Shown: positions 42,851 to 52,022, counted from the first letter of the stretch. The stretch is 64,000 bases of DNA from a bacterium (GCA_030430495.1 JAUIKM010000026.1:20971-84970); one strand, 5' to 3'. Notes: generated by a model from the letters alone, not told the origin. Made by a program: numbers and translations.

Positions 42851-44005
42851 ATGACCGAGAATAGCACGCCTTTTTTTGCGCTTGAAACAACCGCCGAGGC
42901 CGGCAATGCACGTGCCGGGATCGTTCGTACCGCCCACGGCGATATCCGGACGCCGATTTTTATGCCGGTCGGGACGCAGGGAACGGTCAAAGCACTGCAG
43001 CAGCGCGAACTCGTTGAGTTGGATGCGCAGATCATCCTCGGAAACACCTACCATCTGTACCTGCGGCCGGGAGAGCAAATCCTGTCGGAGCTCGGCGGGC
43101 TGCATCGATTCATGAATTGGGATCGGCCGATCCTGACGGACTCCGGCGGATTCCAGGTTTTTTCGCTGCAGGAATTGCGCAAGCTGAGTGAAAAGGGCGT
43201 CGAGTTTGCGTCGCACATCGACGGCTCGCGGCACATGTTTACACCGGAAAGCGTGGTCGATACGCAGCGCTGCATCGGCTCGGACATCATGATGGTGCTG
43301 GACGAGTGTACGCCGCATCCGTCGACGCACGAATACGTCCGCGATTCAATGCGGCGCTCGGCGCGTTGGGCGCAGCGCTGTATGGATCGCTTCAAAGAAA
43401 CGGAAGAACGCTATGGCGCGCGGCAGTTTCTGTTTGCGATAGGACAGGGCGGGGTGTACGAAGATCTGCGGCGCGAGAACATGCACGCGCTGGTCGATAT
43501 GGACTTTCCCGGTTATGCCATCGGCGGCCTCTCGGTGGGAGAGGAAACGGGCGACATGTACGCCATGACGGCGGCGTCGACAGCCGTGATGCCGGCCGAC
43601 AAACCGCGTTATCTGATGGGCGTCGGTACGCCGGAAAACCTGCTGGAATGCATCGACCTGGGCGTGGACATGTTCGACTGTGTGATGCCGACGCGCAACG
43701 CTCGCAACGGCCAGTTGTTTACAACGCAGGGACCTTTGAACCTGCGCAACGCCAAACACAAAATGTCCGACGAAGCGATTGACCCGGTGGTGGATTCCTA
43801 TGCCAGCAACAACTTTTCGCGCGCCTACATGCGCCATTTGTTCAAGGCCAATGAGATACTGGCGTTGCAGCTGGCTACGCACCACAACATCGCCTTTTAT
43901 CTGTGGTTGATGCGCACCGCCCGGACAAAAATACTTGCGGGGCAATACCGTCAGTGGAAAAATGAATTTTTGGCCGGATACAGGGCCGAAAAGCCGTCCG
44001 CCTGA
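42851..44005 (+). CDS. tgt: tRNA-guanine transglycosylase lacking the zinc-binding cysteines
   Basis: 384 residues from ATG 42851. It is a clear Tgt: TPFFALETTAEAGNARAGIV, TPIFMPVGTQGTVKALQQ, catalytic LTDSGGFQVFSL, FAIGQGGVYEDLR, GYAIGGLSVGEETG, MGVGTPENLLECIDLGVDMF and DCVMPTRNARNGQLFT. It exchanges G34 for preQ1 in Asp, Asn, His and Tyr tRNAs. E. coli-type enzymes bind zinc through C-x-C-x2-C plus His. Here the aligned segment is IDPVVDSYASNNFSRAY, so V314, S316 and S319 replace the cysteines while H345 remains. All other motifs are kept, so the protein is probably active with a zinc-free fold. yajC follows 148 bases later. Confidence 0.93.
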   Translation: MTENSTPFFALETTAEAGNARAGIVRTAHGDIRTPIFMPVGTQGTVKALQQRELVELDAQIILGNTYHLYLRPGEQILSELGGLHRFMNWDRPILTDSGGFQVFSLQELRKLSEKGVEFASHIDGSRHMFTPESVVDTQRCIGSDIMMVLDECTPHPSTHEYVRDSMRRSARWAQRCMDRFKETEERYGARQFLFAIGQGGVYEDLRRENMHALVDMDFPGYAIGGLSVGEETGDMYAMTAASTAVMPADKPRYLMGVGTPENLLECIDLGVDMFDCVMPTRNARNGQLFTTQGPLNLRNAKHKMSDEAIDPVVDSYASNNFSRAYMRHLFKANEILALQLATHHNIAFYLWLMRTARTKILAGQYRQWKNEFLAGYRAEKPSA

Positions 44006-44153
44006 CGCCGCCGACCGCCACTGCCGAGTTTTGCAGGTCCGCAAGTCGATGCGATGCCGCTGCGCCGAATGCGCGGGGGCCGCGAGAGAATAACATTTCG
44101 TAAATTGTGCGAATCGGGTCTGTTTGTTTCACGATTTCTATTGGAACGCTAAT

Positions 44154-44504
44154 ATGAGCTTGTTTGGTTTTGTGACGGCTATGATGCCGCCCACCGAGGG
44201 TGGTGACGGCAGCGGATCGCTGGTTTCGACCCTGATTATGTTCGGCGGCATTATCCTGATTTTTTACTTCATGATTCTGCGTCCACAGAAAAAACGCCAA
44301 CAGGAACATCAAAAGCTCATTGACAATATTAAACAGGGCGATAAAATCGTCCTGTCGTCCGGCATTCACGGCCGCGTTTCGGGATTTGACGATGGAGCGG
44401 TGAAAGTGCTGATTGCCGACAACGTGCACGTTATGGTGGAAAAGAGCTCGATTCAGTCGGTGGTTCCGAAAGAAAGCAAAGAATCGAAAGCCGCCGACAA
44501 CTGA
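44154..44504 (+). CDS. yajC: Preprotein translocase subunit YajC
   Basis: 116 residues from ATG 44154. One N-terminal transmembrane helix (LVSTLIMFGGIILIFYFMIL) is followed by the signature RPQKKRQQEHQKLIDNIKQG, then DKIVLSSGIHGRVSGFDDGA and VHVMVEKSSIQSVV. YajC associates with SecDF and assists Sec export. The tgt-yajC order is widely conserved, but secD and secF are not next here; ribBA follows instead. Inner-membrane protein with a cytoplasmic C-terminal domain. Confidence 0.95.
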   Translation: MSLFGFVTAMMPPTEGGDGSGSLVSTLIMFGGIILIFYFMILRPQKKRQQEHQKLIDNIKQGDKIVLSSGIHGRVSGFDDGAVKVLIADNVHVMVEKSSIQSVVPKESKESKAADN

Positions 44505-44582
44505 ACCGACGCATACAACCGAGACAGCGGGGTACGCGCGCACGGCCAAACGACTTAACATTCGAGTAAAGGATTCAGCAGT

Positions 44583-45788
44583 ATGGAATACAAGTTCAAC
44601 ACCATTCCGGAAGCGATCGAAGACATCGCCAACGGCAAGTTCGTGGTCGTCATGGATGACGAAGACCGCGAAAACGAAGGCGACCTGATTTGTTCCGCCG
44701 AACTCTGCACGCCCGACATGATCAACTTCATGGCGACGAAGGCGCGTGGACTTATCTGCACACCCCTTACCCGACAGCGTGCGCGCGAACTTGAACTGCA
44801 CGACATGGTGAGTTCCAACACCTCGCTGCACAACACGCGCTTTACGGTTTCGGTCGACTATCTGCACGATACGACGACCGGTATTTCCACGGCGGACCGC
44901 GCCAAGACCGTGCGTGCGATTGCCGATCCGAATACCAAACCGACGGACCTGGGGCGTCCCGGGCACATCTTCCCGATTGAAGCCGTTGAAGGCGGCGTGC
45001 TACGGCGCGCCGGGCACACGGAAGCCGTCGTGGACCTGATGCGCCTGGCGGGACTCAAGCCCATCGGCGTGTTGTGTGAAGTAATGAACGAAGACGGCAC
45101 GATGGCGCGTCGCGCGCACCTGATGCAGTTTGTCGCCGATCACGAACTGAAGATCATTACGGTGCAGGAACTGATCGCTTATCGCCTGAGCTCGGAAAAA
45201 CTGATCCGCCGTGTGGCCGAAGCCAAAATGCCGACGGAGTACGGCGTATTTGACGTGATGGTCTACCAGAACATCGTCGACGGCAAGGAACACGTGGCGC
45301 TGAGAATGGGCACCATCAATCCCGATGATTCGACGCTGGTGCGCGCTCATTCGGAATGTCTCACCGGCGATATCTTCGGCTCCCTGCGATGCGACTGCGG
45401 TCCGCAGCTGCACGCCGCGATGAAGAAGATCGGCGAGGTGGGCCGGGGCGTGGTGCTCTACATGCGCCAGGAGGGTCGCGGTATCGGGCTGATCAACAAA
45501 CTGAAAGCCTACAAGCTGCAGGAAAACGGGCTCGATACCGTCGAAGCCAACGAGGAACTGGGGTTCAAGTCCGATCTGCGCGACTACGGCATCGGCGCTC
45601 AAATGCTCGTCGATCTGGGCGTGCGCAAAATGCGCCTGTTGACGAATAACCCACGCAAGATCGTCGGCCTCAGCAGCTATGGCCTGGAAGTCGTCGAGCG
45701 CGTGCCGATCGAAGTGCCGCCCAACAGCCAGAACGAAGGTTACCTGCGCACCAAGCAGTCAAAAATGGGCCATTTGCTGCATTTGTAG
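44583..45788 (+). CDS. ribBA: Bifunctional DHBP synthase / GTP cyclohydrolase II
   Basis: 401 residues, start ATG 44583 after AAAGGA. RibB half (about 1-200): GKFVVVMDDEDRENEGDLIC, FMATKARGLICTPL, GISTADRAKTVRAIADP, GRPGHIFPIEAVEGGVLRRA and GHTEAVVDLMRLAG. RibA half: VRAHSECLTGDIFGSLRCDC (zinc Cys ligands present), GRGVVLYMRQEGRGIGLINK and DYGIGAQMLVDLGVRKMRLL. It supplies both riboflavin precursors, dihydroxybutanone phosphate and diaminoribosylamino-pyrimidinone. No other rib gene is adjacent. Cytoplasmic. Confidence 0.97.
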   Translation: MEYKFNTIPEAIEDIANGKFVVVMDDEDRENEGDLICSAELCTPDMINFMATKARGLICTPLTRQRARELELHDMVSSNTSLHNTRFTVSVDYLHDTTTGISTADRAKTVRAIADPNTKPTDLGRPGHIFPIEAVEGGVLRRAGHTEAVVDLMRLAGLKPIGVLCEVMNEDGTMARRAHLMQFVADHELKIITVQELIAYRLSSEKLIRRVAEAKMPTEYGVFDVMVYQNIVDGKEHVALRMGTINPDDSTLVRAHSECLTGDIFGSLRCDCGPQLHAAMKKIGEVGRGVVLYMRQEGRGIGLINKLKAYKLQENGLDTVEANEELGFKSDLRDYGIGAQMLVDLGVRKMRLLTNNPRKIVGLSSYGLEVVERVPIEVPPNSQNEGYLRTKQSKMGHLLHL

Positions 45789-45995
45789 TTGGTTTTGAAT
45801 GCCGCAGTTGTATTTTTGTGCGTCGCACGTCAGGGCAGTGTGCGGCGCTTCCGTTAATCATTTACAGCTTCCCCAAGCCGTTATTGCAGCAAATAATGGC
45901 TTTCTTTTTTTAGCGCTTTGCCGCCGAAAGCCTGTCCAGGGACGCTCCATTCATACGAATTCTTAACGCCTTTTTGAGAGGGTGGTGATTGGAAT

Positions 45996-46472
45996 ATGGG
46001 TAAACGCATCTACCTGACGAGAGAACGCATCATCGAGCTGGAAACAGAGCTGGACTTCCTGAAGACCAAAGAACGCGCGCGTATTGCCGAAGCGATTGCG
46101 GAAGCCCGCTCGCATGGCGACCTGCGCGAAAATGCCGACTACGATGCCGCCAAAGAAGCGCAGGGACACCTGGAATTGCGCATCTCCAATATTCAAAACA
46201 TGCTCGCCAATTCGCAGACGATTAAGTCCAGCGATATGCCGGACGACGACAAGGTCTACATTCTGAGCAAAGTGACGCTGCGCAACAACAAAACCAAAGC
46301 CGAGACGATGTACACGCTCGTCAGCGCCGAAGAGGCCGACATAGAGCAGAATAAACTCGCCGTCAGCTCGCCCATCGGCAAAGCGCTTATGGGCAAGACC
46401 ACGGGCGATGTGGTGGAAGTCCGCGTTCCCGCCGGCAAAATGCAGTTTGAGATCGTCAAAGTTGGACGCTGA
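45996..46472 (+). CDS. greA: Transcription elongation factor GreA
   Basis: 158 residues, the standard length. The N-terminal antiparallel coiled coil carries the acidic tip residues in LRENADYDAAKEAQGHLELR. The C-terminal domain has VTLRNNKTKAETMYTLVSAE, EADIEQNKLAVSSPIGKALM, GKTTGDVVEVRVPAGKMQFE. It binds the RNA polymerase secondary channel and stimulates cleavage of backtracked RNA. The ribosome site is GAGGGTGGTG. It lies 207 bases after ribBA and 118 before the sigma gene. Confidence 0.96.
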   Translation: MGKRIYLTRERIIELETELDFLKTKERARIAEAIAEARSHGDLRENADYDAAKEAQGHLELRISNIQNMLANSQTIKSSDMPDDDKVYILSKVTLRNNKTKAETMYTLVSAEEADIEQNKLAVSSPIGKALMGKTTGDVVEVRVPAGKMQFEIVKVGR

Positions 46473-46590
46473 CCACGCGTTGTTTCCTCTCGCCGCGCCG
46501 CCTTTAAACCTTTTGCCGCCATCGCCTGTCAAAGCCGCGAGAATCAATTGAACGATCTCCGATTGAACGACTGTAGTGTGGAACCCTGGC

Positions 46591-47160
46591 ATGGAGAACG
46601 TCTTGAAACTGGCCGGCGACCAGGCTATCCTGACTGAATTTCGCGAAGGCGATGCCGACCGTGCCGCCGATGCATTCGTGCGGGCGCATCAGGATTTTGT
46701 GTTTGCAACGGCGCTGCGCTATCTGCAGGATCGCGACGACGCCGGCGACGCCTCGCAGGAGGCGTTTATCAAGGCATTGGCTTCGCTCGGGAACTTCCGC
46801 GGCGAAAGCAGTATCCGCACCTGGCTCTACCGCATTACGGTCAACGTCTGTTCCTCAATGAAACGCCGCAAGACTGTGCGCTCGATGTTGTCGCTCGACG
46901 GCATTGGCGCACTGTTGCGCTCGCGCGACTCAACGCCGGAGCAGGCGCTTGAAGATCAGAATTTTCGCGATAACTTTGACCTCATTCTGGCGCAGTTGCC
47001 GCCCAAACAGCGCGAGACCTTTGTTCTGCGCTATTTCGATGAGCTGAGTTACGAGGAGATTTCGCAGATGCTGGGCACCAGCGTCGGCGGTTTAAAAGCC
47101 AACTACTATCAGGCGACGAAAAAAATTGCGCAGTTGCTGGAGTCGGGTAACTATGAATAA
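46591..47160 (+). CDS. ECF RNA polymerase sigma factor
   Basis: 189 residues from ATG 46591. Region 2: FREGDADRAADAFVRAHQDF, VFATALRYLQDRDDAGDASQ, EAFIKALASLGNFRGESSIR and TWLYRITVNVCSSMKRRK. Region 4: LAQLPPKQRETFVLRYFDEL and SYEEISQMLGTSVGGLKANY. The last codons overlap the start of the next gene (ATG at 47153 lies inside the sigma frame), so sigma and anti-sigma are translationally coupled, the usual arrangement for a sigma held by its anti-sigma. Target promoters unknown. Confidence 0.93.
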   Translation: MENVLKLAGDQAILTEFREGDADRAADAFVRAHQDFVFATALRYLQDRDDAGDASQEAFIKALASLGNFRGESSIRTWLYRITVNVCSSMKRRKTVRSMLSLDGIGALLRSRDSTPEQALEDQNFRDNFDLILAQLPPKQRETFVLRYFDELSYEEISQMLGTSVGGLKANYYQATKKIAQLLESGNYE

Positions 47161-47824
47161 TTCCGAACAACATCGAAATACCCTGTCGCGCAGCGAAGCC
47201 GAACTCAAGCTGACGGACTTTGTCTTCGGGCGTCTCTCCGCGGAGGAGCAGGCCGTTTTTGAAGCTGCACTGGACGAGTTTCCCGACCTGCGCAGCGAGG
47301 CCGACCAGATCCGCAGTGCCTTTGCGGGCTTTGACCGCCAGGACTATCTGGAACGCCGCAAACTGGCGGCGCGCAACGTGTCCGTGCACGTGCAGGAGGG
47401 CCTCAGCTCCGCCCACCGCGCCGGACAGCGCAACCGCCGATTCCTGCTGCGCATGGCGCCCCTGGCGGTGGCCTGTATTATTGCCGTTGTGTTTTTTCCG
47501 CCCTTTAACGATCCCACAGTTCCGGCGGGTGATGAGTCGGCTTTTAACGAAGACGGCATGCCCGTTCTTGACGGACTCGATGAATTTCTGCAGGAAGCCG
47601 GCCAGGAAAACATTGCCGAGCTGCTGGGCGACTATCCCGCCAATCTTTTGGATGGCTCTGAGCTTTCCGACGGCGAACTCGATGCCGCGGATGCTGAAAT
47701 TCTGCTTGAGACTTCCTGGCATGTTAACGCGGGCATGCCCGTTCTTGACTTTCTTCCCGAGGTTGTGTACGAAGACGAACTGCAATCTCTTTTTGACGGA
47801 GTTGAACATGTTGCGTCACTTTAA
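47153..47824 (+). CDS. Putative membrane anti-sigma factor
   Basis: 223 residues from ATG 47153, overlapping the sigma gene by 8 bases. The cytoplasmic N-terminal part (LTDFVFGRLSAEEQAVFEAA, then LDEFPDLRSEADQIRSAF) resembles the helical anti-sigma domain in length and in its E-E-x-x-x-F pattern, but lacks the HxxxCxxC zinc motif. One transmembrane helix (FLLRMAPLAVACIIAVVFF) precedes an acidic periplasmic domain. An 18-bp direct repeat (47555-47572 and 47732-47749) encodes GMPVLD twice, suggesting an internal duplication. The third gene of the set starts inside this one. The anti-sigma role is inferred mainly from position and topology. Confidence 0.75.
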   Translation: MNNSEQHRNTLSRSEAELKLTDFVFGRLSAEEQAVFEAALDEFPDLRSEADQIRSAFAGFDRQDYLERRKLAARNVSVHVQEGLSSAHRAGQRNRRFLLRMAPLAVACIIAVVFFPPFNDPTVPAGDESAFNEDGMPVLDGLDEFLQEAGQENIAELLGDYPANLLDGSELSDGELDAADAEILLETSWHVNAGMPVLDFLPEVVYEDELQSLFDGVEHVASL

Positions 47825-48377
47825 TCCATTCATACTGCTGGTCTGCCTTGTTTGTTTAATCGGTGTCGACGCGGCTGAACTGATGGCCCAGCCGGCGCCA
47901 AACCCTCGGGGACGGCTCGAACAATTCAAGAAACTTAAACTGATTGAAACGCTGGATCTTGACGACAAGACCGCCGAAAAGTTTTTTGTTGTGTACAACA
48001 ACGGCTCCAACAAGGTGGAACAAAGCAAAGAGGAGCTGGACGCAGCGCTGACCGACCTGTACCAGGCGCTTGAGTCCGACGCCGACGAAGCACAGATCAA
48101 GGTTAAAACAGACGTTGCCCTGGTTAAACACGAAGCTACGCTCAAGGCTGTCAGCGAGATGATGACCTCCGTACGCAAGGTTCTGTCCGCCGATCAGTTT
48201 GCGCGCTACATCATTTTTGAAGCGCGATTCCACAAGGAAATTCGGCGTCAGATCATGGAAATGTCGGAGCGGCGGCGCGGCGGACGCGATGGTCGCGATA
48301 GCCGCGACAGTGATTACGACGGACGTGAGGACCGCGACGACCGCGATCACCATGATCGCCATGAGAGACGGCGCTGA
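47808..48377 (+). CDS. Periplasmic helical protein, CpxP/CnrX-like, with charged tail
   Basis: 189 residues from ATG 47808, overlapping the anti-sigma gene by 17 bases. Signal peptide RHFNPFILLVCLVCLIGVDA. The mature protein is all-helical: LEQFKKLKLIETLDLDDKTA, EKFFVVYNNGSNKVEQSKEE, MMTSVRKVLSADQFARYIIF. This resembles CpxP/Spy/ZraP/CnrX proteins, where VLSADQ-x-x-R/K is the LTxxQ-like element. The last 35 residues are almost only R, D, G and H (RRGGRDGRDSRDSDYDGRED and DRDDRDHHDRHERRR), which could bind metal. In CnrYXH a sigma, anti-sigma and periplasmic sensor act together; the same three-gene order here suggests a stress or metal sensor. Confidence 0.75.
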   Translation: MLRHFNPFILLVCLVCLIGVDAAELMAQPAPNPRGRLEQFKKLKLIETLDLDDKTAEKFFVVYNNGSNKVEQSKEELDAALTDLYQALESDADEAQIKVKTDVALVKHEATLKAVSEMMTSVRKVLSADQFARYIIFEARFHKEIRRQIMEMSERRRGGRDGRDSRDSDYDGREDRDDRDHHDRHERRR

Positions 48378-48614
48378 TCCGCATTCCCGGTTGCGCGCGC
48401 GTTTAATAATTTTAACGACCTGACTGGTTAAACAGTCCGGTCGTTTGTTTGTTGTACCGGTTGCAACAGACGGGCGGCTGAGCATTCGCTGACAAACAAG
48501 AAATTCATGTCGGGTATGGCTGTTTTGAAACACTGTTGCGATTCCATATTTCCGCAATCCCTGAAAAGGCTGCTTGATTGTCTTGTTTGTCAATGGGGTG
48601 AAAGCAGGGCGTAT
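48378..48614. other. Intergenic region with an inverted pair of dispersed-element cores
   Basis: Core on the minus strand, GACAAACAAG (48491-48500), and on the plus strand, CTTGTTTGTC (48582-48591), lie 81 bases apart in convergent-inverted orientation. A short inverted repeat near 48417-48446 (ACCTGACTGG/CCGGTCG) may serve as terminator for the upstream operon. Confidence 0.5.
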
Positions 48615-49499
48615 GTGAGCGTCGCGGGCAGCCTGCGTGTTCTGTTGCCGATTCTCGCGTTGGGAATAAACGCAGACGCTCTGAATGCGGCGGAACGCGC
48701 TGATCTGGAGATCTACGATGGAATGTTTACGCGTGTTTATTCCTCGCGTGCGGCCTGGCAGGAGGCATCGGCCGACACCATTCCGGCCGTGGCGGTTCGC
48801 GGGCGTTTAATAGCCGACAGTCTGGAGACGGCGGGTCCGGAGTGGAGCGATACTTTGTTCAAACAGGTTGAATATTCCGATGCAAAAAAACACATGACCT
48901 CGCTTCGGGTGCTTTCGGCTCACACGGCGGAAGATGTCGATCTGCTGTACCTGGTTTACAAGTCCGAACTTCAGTGGAATTGCTGGCCGATTGGCTGCTG
49001 GCCGAACGTTGACGGCGCGGCGGGCATCAGCGGCGGGTGCGACTCAATTCAGGTTGACATTGTGTCGCTGCGCGGGAGTAACAACCCGCTTGTACTTGTG
49101 CGGCAGTTTGCGAGCCAATATCGCGCGGCGCGCGGCGTATACGGAACCAGCATTGAAACTTCAACTGAAAGCGTGCAAATCTGGGATGCGGCGGCGGGGC
49201 GTCTGCTGCTTAACAGCATTGTGCAGCAAACCGAGCGTCGCAGCGGACAAATTATCAGCGGCAGTTTTGATCCTTCCGGCGCGGGCGGATCGGCCAGAAA
49301 GTACGAGACAATTTGCAGCACTGCGGTGTTGCTGGACCTGACGGAGGAGGGACTCGTCGCAGGCGAATGCAGGACGAAGCTCGTCGGAACTACCCCTGAT
49401 AACAGCTCCAATCCGTGTCAGGCGCTGTTTGTTGGACCGCGTGCCGGCACATATGCACTGACCGAGGCCGGTTTTGTGTTGATGGAGACGGAAGAGTAA
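48615..49499 (+). CDS. Putative exported protein of unknown function
   Basis: 294 residues if translation begins at GTG 48615 (GCAGGGC upstream), which gives a plausible signal peptide (VSVAGSLRVLLPILALGINA, then DALNAA). The frame is open to ATG 48507 but that stretch overlaps repeat DNA. The mature protein has WNCWPIGCWPNVDGAAG and several other cysteines (GGCDS, ETICS, GECRT, NPCQ), so disulfides are likely. The C-terminal half looks beta-rich (SGQIISGSFDPSGAGGSARK). No family is recognised. The TonB-type barrel gene follows 84 bases later. Confidence 0.55.
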   Translation: MSVAGSLRVLLPILALGINADALNAAERADLEIYDGMFTRVYSSRAAWQEASADTIPAVAVRGRLIADSLETAGPEWSDTLFKQVEYSDAKKHMTSLRVLSAHTAEDVDLLYLVYKSELQWNCWPIGCWPNVDGAAGISGGCDSIQVDIVSLRGSNNPLVLVRQFASQYRAARGVYGTSIETSTESVQIWDAAAGRLLLNSIVQQTERRSGQIISGSFDPSGAGGSARKYETICSTAVLLDLTEEGLVAGECRTKLVGTTPDNSSNPCQALFVGPRAGTYALTEAGFVLMETEE

Positions 49500-49583
49500 A
49501 ACCGTCTCCTGCGGCGGCAGGGCGTAGTCCATGTTCCGCGAAGCCAGCCAGTTTTTTAGCCACGCTCAACCGAAAGCCGGACA

Positions 49584-52022
49584 ATGAATCAAACACAACG
49601 ACTTTTTGCGGCATGTGCCTTTGCATTGCTGCTGACCATGCCTTTGCAGGCTCAACGGGGCGGTCGCGGCGGCAACGGAAATGCGAATGCGGGCGAGATC
49701 CGCGGGCGAATTGTTACGTCGCCGGACAACAAAGCGCTGAGCTTCGCGACGGTGCGACTGTATTCAGCGAGCGACAGCGTCATGCAGGGCGGCGCGAGCA
49801 GCGGCGAGGACGGCAGTTTCACACTGGAGCGCGTGCCGTTCGGCGACTACTACCTGACAATCAAGTTTATCGGTTTCAGCTCCAAAAGAGTCGACGGCGT
49901 GGTCGTCGGCCCCCGGGCGCGGCGCGTCGACCTGGGCGATATTCTGCTTGACGCCGACCAGATGATGACGGAGAGTGTGGTTGTTGAAGCGCGCAAACAC
50001 AATGTGGAGTACAAAATTGACCGCAAGGTGATCAATGTTGACAACGATCTTGCGGCCAGTTCCGGAACCGCGGTGGACGTTCTTGAGAACGTCCCGTCGG
50101 TGCAGGTCGACATCGACGGCAATGTGAGTCTGCGCGGCAACACGGGATTTATTGTCATGATCGACGGCCGTCCAAGCGTGCTCGATGCAAACGACGCACT
50201 TAAACAGATTCCGGCCTCGTCGATTGAAAACATCGAGATTATTACCAATCCGTCGGCCCGCTACGATCCCGACGGGACGGTCGGAATACTTAACATCGTA
50301 CTGAAAAAACAAGCCGGAAAAGGCAACAGCAGCCTTTTCAGCCTGGATGTGGGGCAGTACGATCGTCTGGGCGGCAGCGCGTTGTACAACGTGCAAAACG
50401 AATCGTTCAACATGTTTTTCAGTGCCGACTACAGCAGCGGCAGCCGACCGGGTACCGAGCTCAACCGCCGCGAGACCTATGTTGAAGACCTGACGACATT
50501 TCTCGCGTCCGAGGGCGACGGCGAGCGCTCGCGCGAAACATGGGGACTGCGTGCGGGGATCGAAAGCAGCATAAGCGCCGGGGACAAGTTAAACTTTCAG
50601 GCTGAAGTCGGCGGGCGCGGTCACGAATCTGACAACAATCTGCAATTCACCGAATACAGCTCGATCGATCCCACCGAGACCGTTTATTCCAGCACGCAGT
50701 CACACGCGCGCAAAGGCATGCACTATTCCTCAACACTGGACTACACCCGCACATTTGACTCGCCGCGCCACACCTTGACCGCGTCGCTCGACTATCAGCG
50801 GCGCGAAGGCGATGAAGACTCAAAAGACGAAATGTTCGACATCGACGGCACACGTATTTTTGCTTCGGCGCACACGGAAGACGGTCCGTCGGAACGTCTG
50901 CGCAGCAGCCTGGACTATGTGCTGCCTTTCAGCGAAAGCCACAAACTGGAAACGGGTTACCAGGGGCGCTACGGCCTTTCCGAGGACGTCACCCAGTCCT
51001 TCGGCTACGATGTTGACGCCAGTGATTTTTTCCGCGAAGACGAATACAGCTATACAACGGAATACGTGCGCAACATCCACGCGCTGTACGCGATGTACGG
51101 CGGGGAGTACGGCGATCTTGGATATCAGGCAGGTCTGCGCCTGGAATACACGGACCGCAGTGTCGAGACTCAAGATGGTGCGGACGTCTTTACCATTGAT
51201 CGCTGGGACCTATTTCCTTCGCTGCACTTTTCCTACAATCTGGGCGACAACCTGCAGGGGATTCTGAGTTATTCGCGTCGCATCGAGCGGCCGCGCAGTT
51301 GGTATCTGGAGCCGTTCACAACGCGCACGGATGCGTTTAACTATCGGCGCGGCAACCCGGAACTGGAGCCGCAGTACAGCGACTCGTACGAGTTGGGATT
51401 GATGAAACACATCGGCCGGACATCGCTGTCGCTGGAAGTATTTCACCGGCGCAATGAAAACGAGTTTGAACGCGTGCGCACTTTGCTGGACGACACACTC
51501 AACATCTTCCTCAACACGATTGACAATGTGGGAGACGACGCGGCTACCGGCTTTGAGGCGATGGCGGACATGAAGCTGTTTGACTTCTGGGGCGTCTCGC
51601 TTTCGACCAGCGTTTTCCAGTTTGATATTGAGAAGTACGTAAACGGCAGGACGGAAAAACACGACAGTTTCAACTGGACGGGGCGTATCAAAAACGACAT
51701 CGATCTCGGTGAAAACACGAGCTTTGAGTTGACCTTGAATTTCGATTCACCCAGCGCTACTTCGCAGGGCGAGCGCGAAGGTAATTTTGTGACCAACGCG
51801 GCGCTGCGACAGATGTTCTTCGACAAAAGTTTAACCGCCATTCTTCAGGTGCGCGATCTGTTCGACACGGCGAACGAAGAATCGACGGCCGTCGGCAACG
51901 GATTCTACAGTTATTCACTGGAGGAGCGCGCCGCGCCGGTTGTTTCACTGACGCTGCGTTACAACCTCAACAACTTCCGTCAGAAACGCGAGGGCGGGGG
52001 AGACGACGGCGATGATTTTTGA
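49584..52022 (+). CDS. TonB-dependent-receptor-like outer-membrane beta-barrel protein
   Basis: 812 residues from ATG 49584. Signal peptide LFAACAFALLLTMPLQAQ. Residues about 30-120 form a CarboxypepD_reg-like domain (IRGRIVTSPDNKALSFATVR, GSFTLERVPFGDYYLTIKFI). Next comes a plug (YKIDRKVINVDNDLAASSGT, NVPSVQVDIDGNVSLRGNTG, ASSIENIEIITNPSARYDPD). The C-terminal ~550 residues are a barrel (YSRRIERPRSWYLEPF, NPELEPQYSDSYELGLM) ending ALRYNLNNF-like. This is the outer-membrane beta-barrel family protein common in Bacteroidota. No TonB box is obvious, so transport versus structural role is open. It ends with an acidic/basic tail (KREGGGDDGDDF). Confidence 0.87.
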   Translation: MNQTQRLFAACAFALLLTMPLQAQRGGRGGNGNANAGEIRGRIVTSPDNKALSFATVRLYSASDSVMQGGASSGEDGSFTLERVPFGDYYLTIKFIGFSSKRVDGVVVGPRARRVDLGDILLDADQMMTESVVVEARKHNVEYKIDRKVINVDNDLAASSGTAVDVLENVPSVQVDIDGNVSLRGNTGFIVMIDGRPSVLDANDALKQIPASSIENIEIITNPSARYDPDGTVGILNIVLKKQAGKGNSSLFSLDVGQYDRLGGSALYNVQNESFNMFFSADYSSGSRPGTELNRRETYVEDLTTFLASEGDGERSRETWGLRAGIESSISAGDKLNFQAEVGGRGHESDNNLQFTEYSSIDPTETVYSSTQSHARKGMHYSSTLDYTRTFDSPRHTLTASLDYQRREGDEDSKDEMFDIDGTRIFASAHTEDGPSERLRSSLDYVLPFSESHKLETGYQGRYGLSEDVTQSFGYDVDASDFFREDEYSYTTEYVRNIHALYAMYGGEYGDLGYQAGLRLEYTDRSVETQDGADVFTIDRWDLFPSLHFSYNLGDNLQGILSYSRRIERPRSWYLEPFTTRTDAFNYRRGNPELEPQYSDSYELGLMKHIGRTSLSLEVFHRRNENEFERVRTLLDDTLNIFLNTIDNVGDDAATGFEAMADMKLFDFWGVSLSTSVFQFDIEKYVNGRTEKHDSFNWTGRIKNDIDLGENTSFELTLNFDSPSATSQGEREGNFVTNAALRQMFFDKSLTAILQVRDLFDTANEESTAVGNGFYSYSLEERAAPVVSLTLRYNLNNFRQKREGGGDDGDDF

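Noticed and set aside
47220..47807. Upstream extension of the CpxP-like frame through the anti-sigma gene
   Set aside because: The signal peptide begins at ATG 47808; the earlier part is an out-of-frame shadow of the anti-sigma gene.
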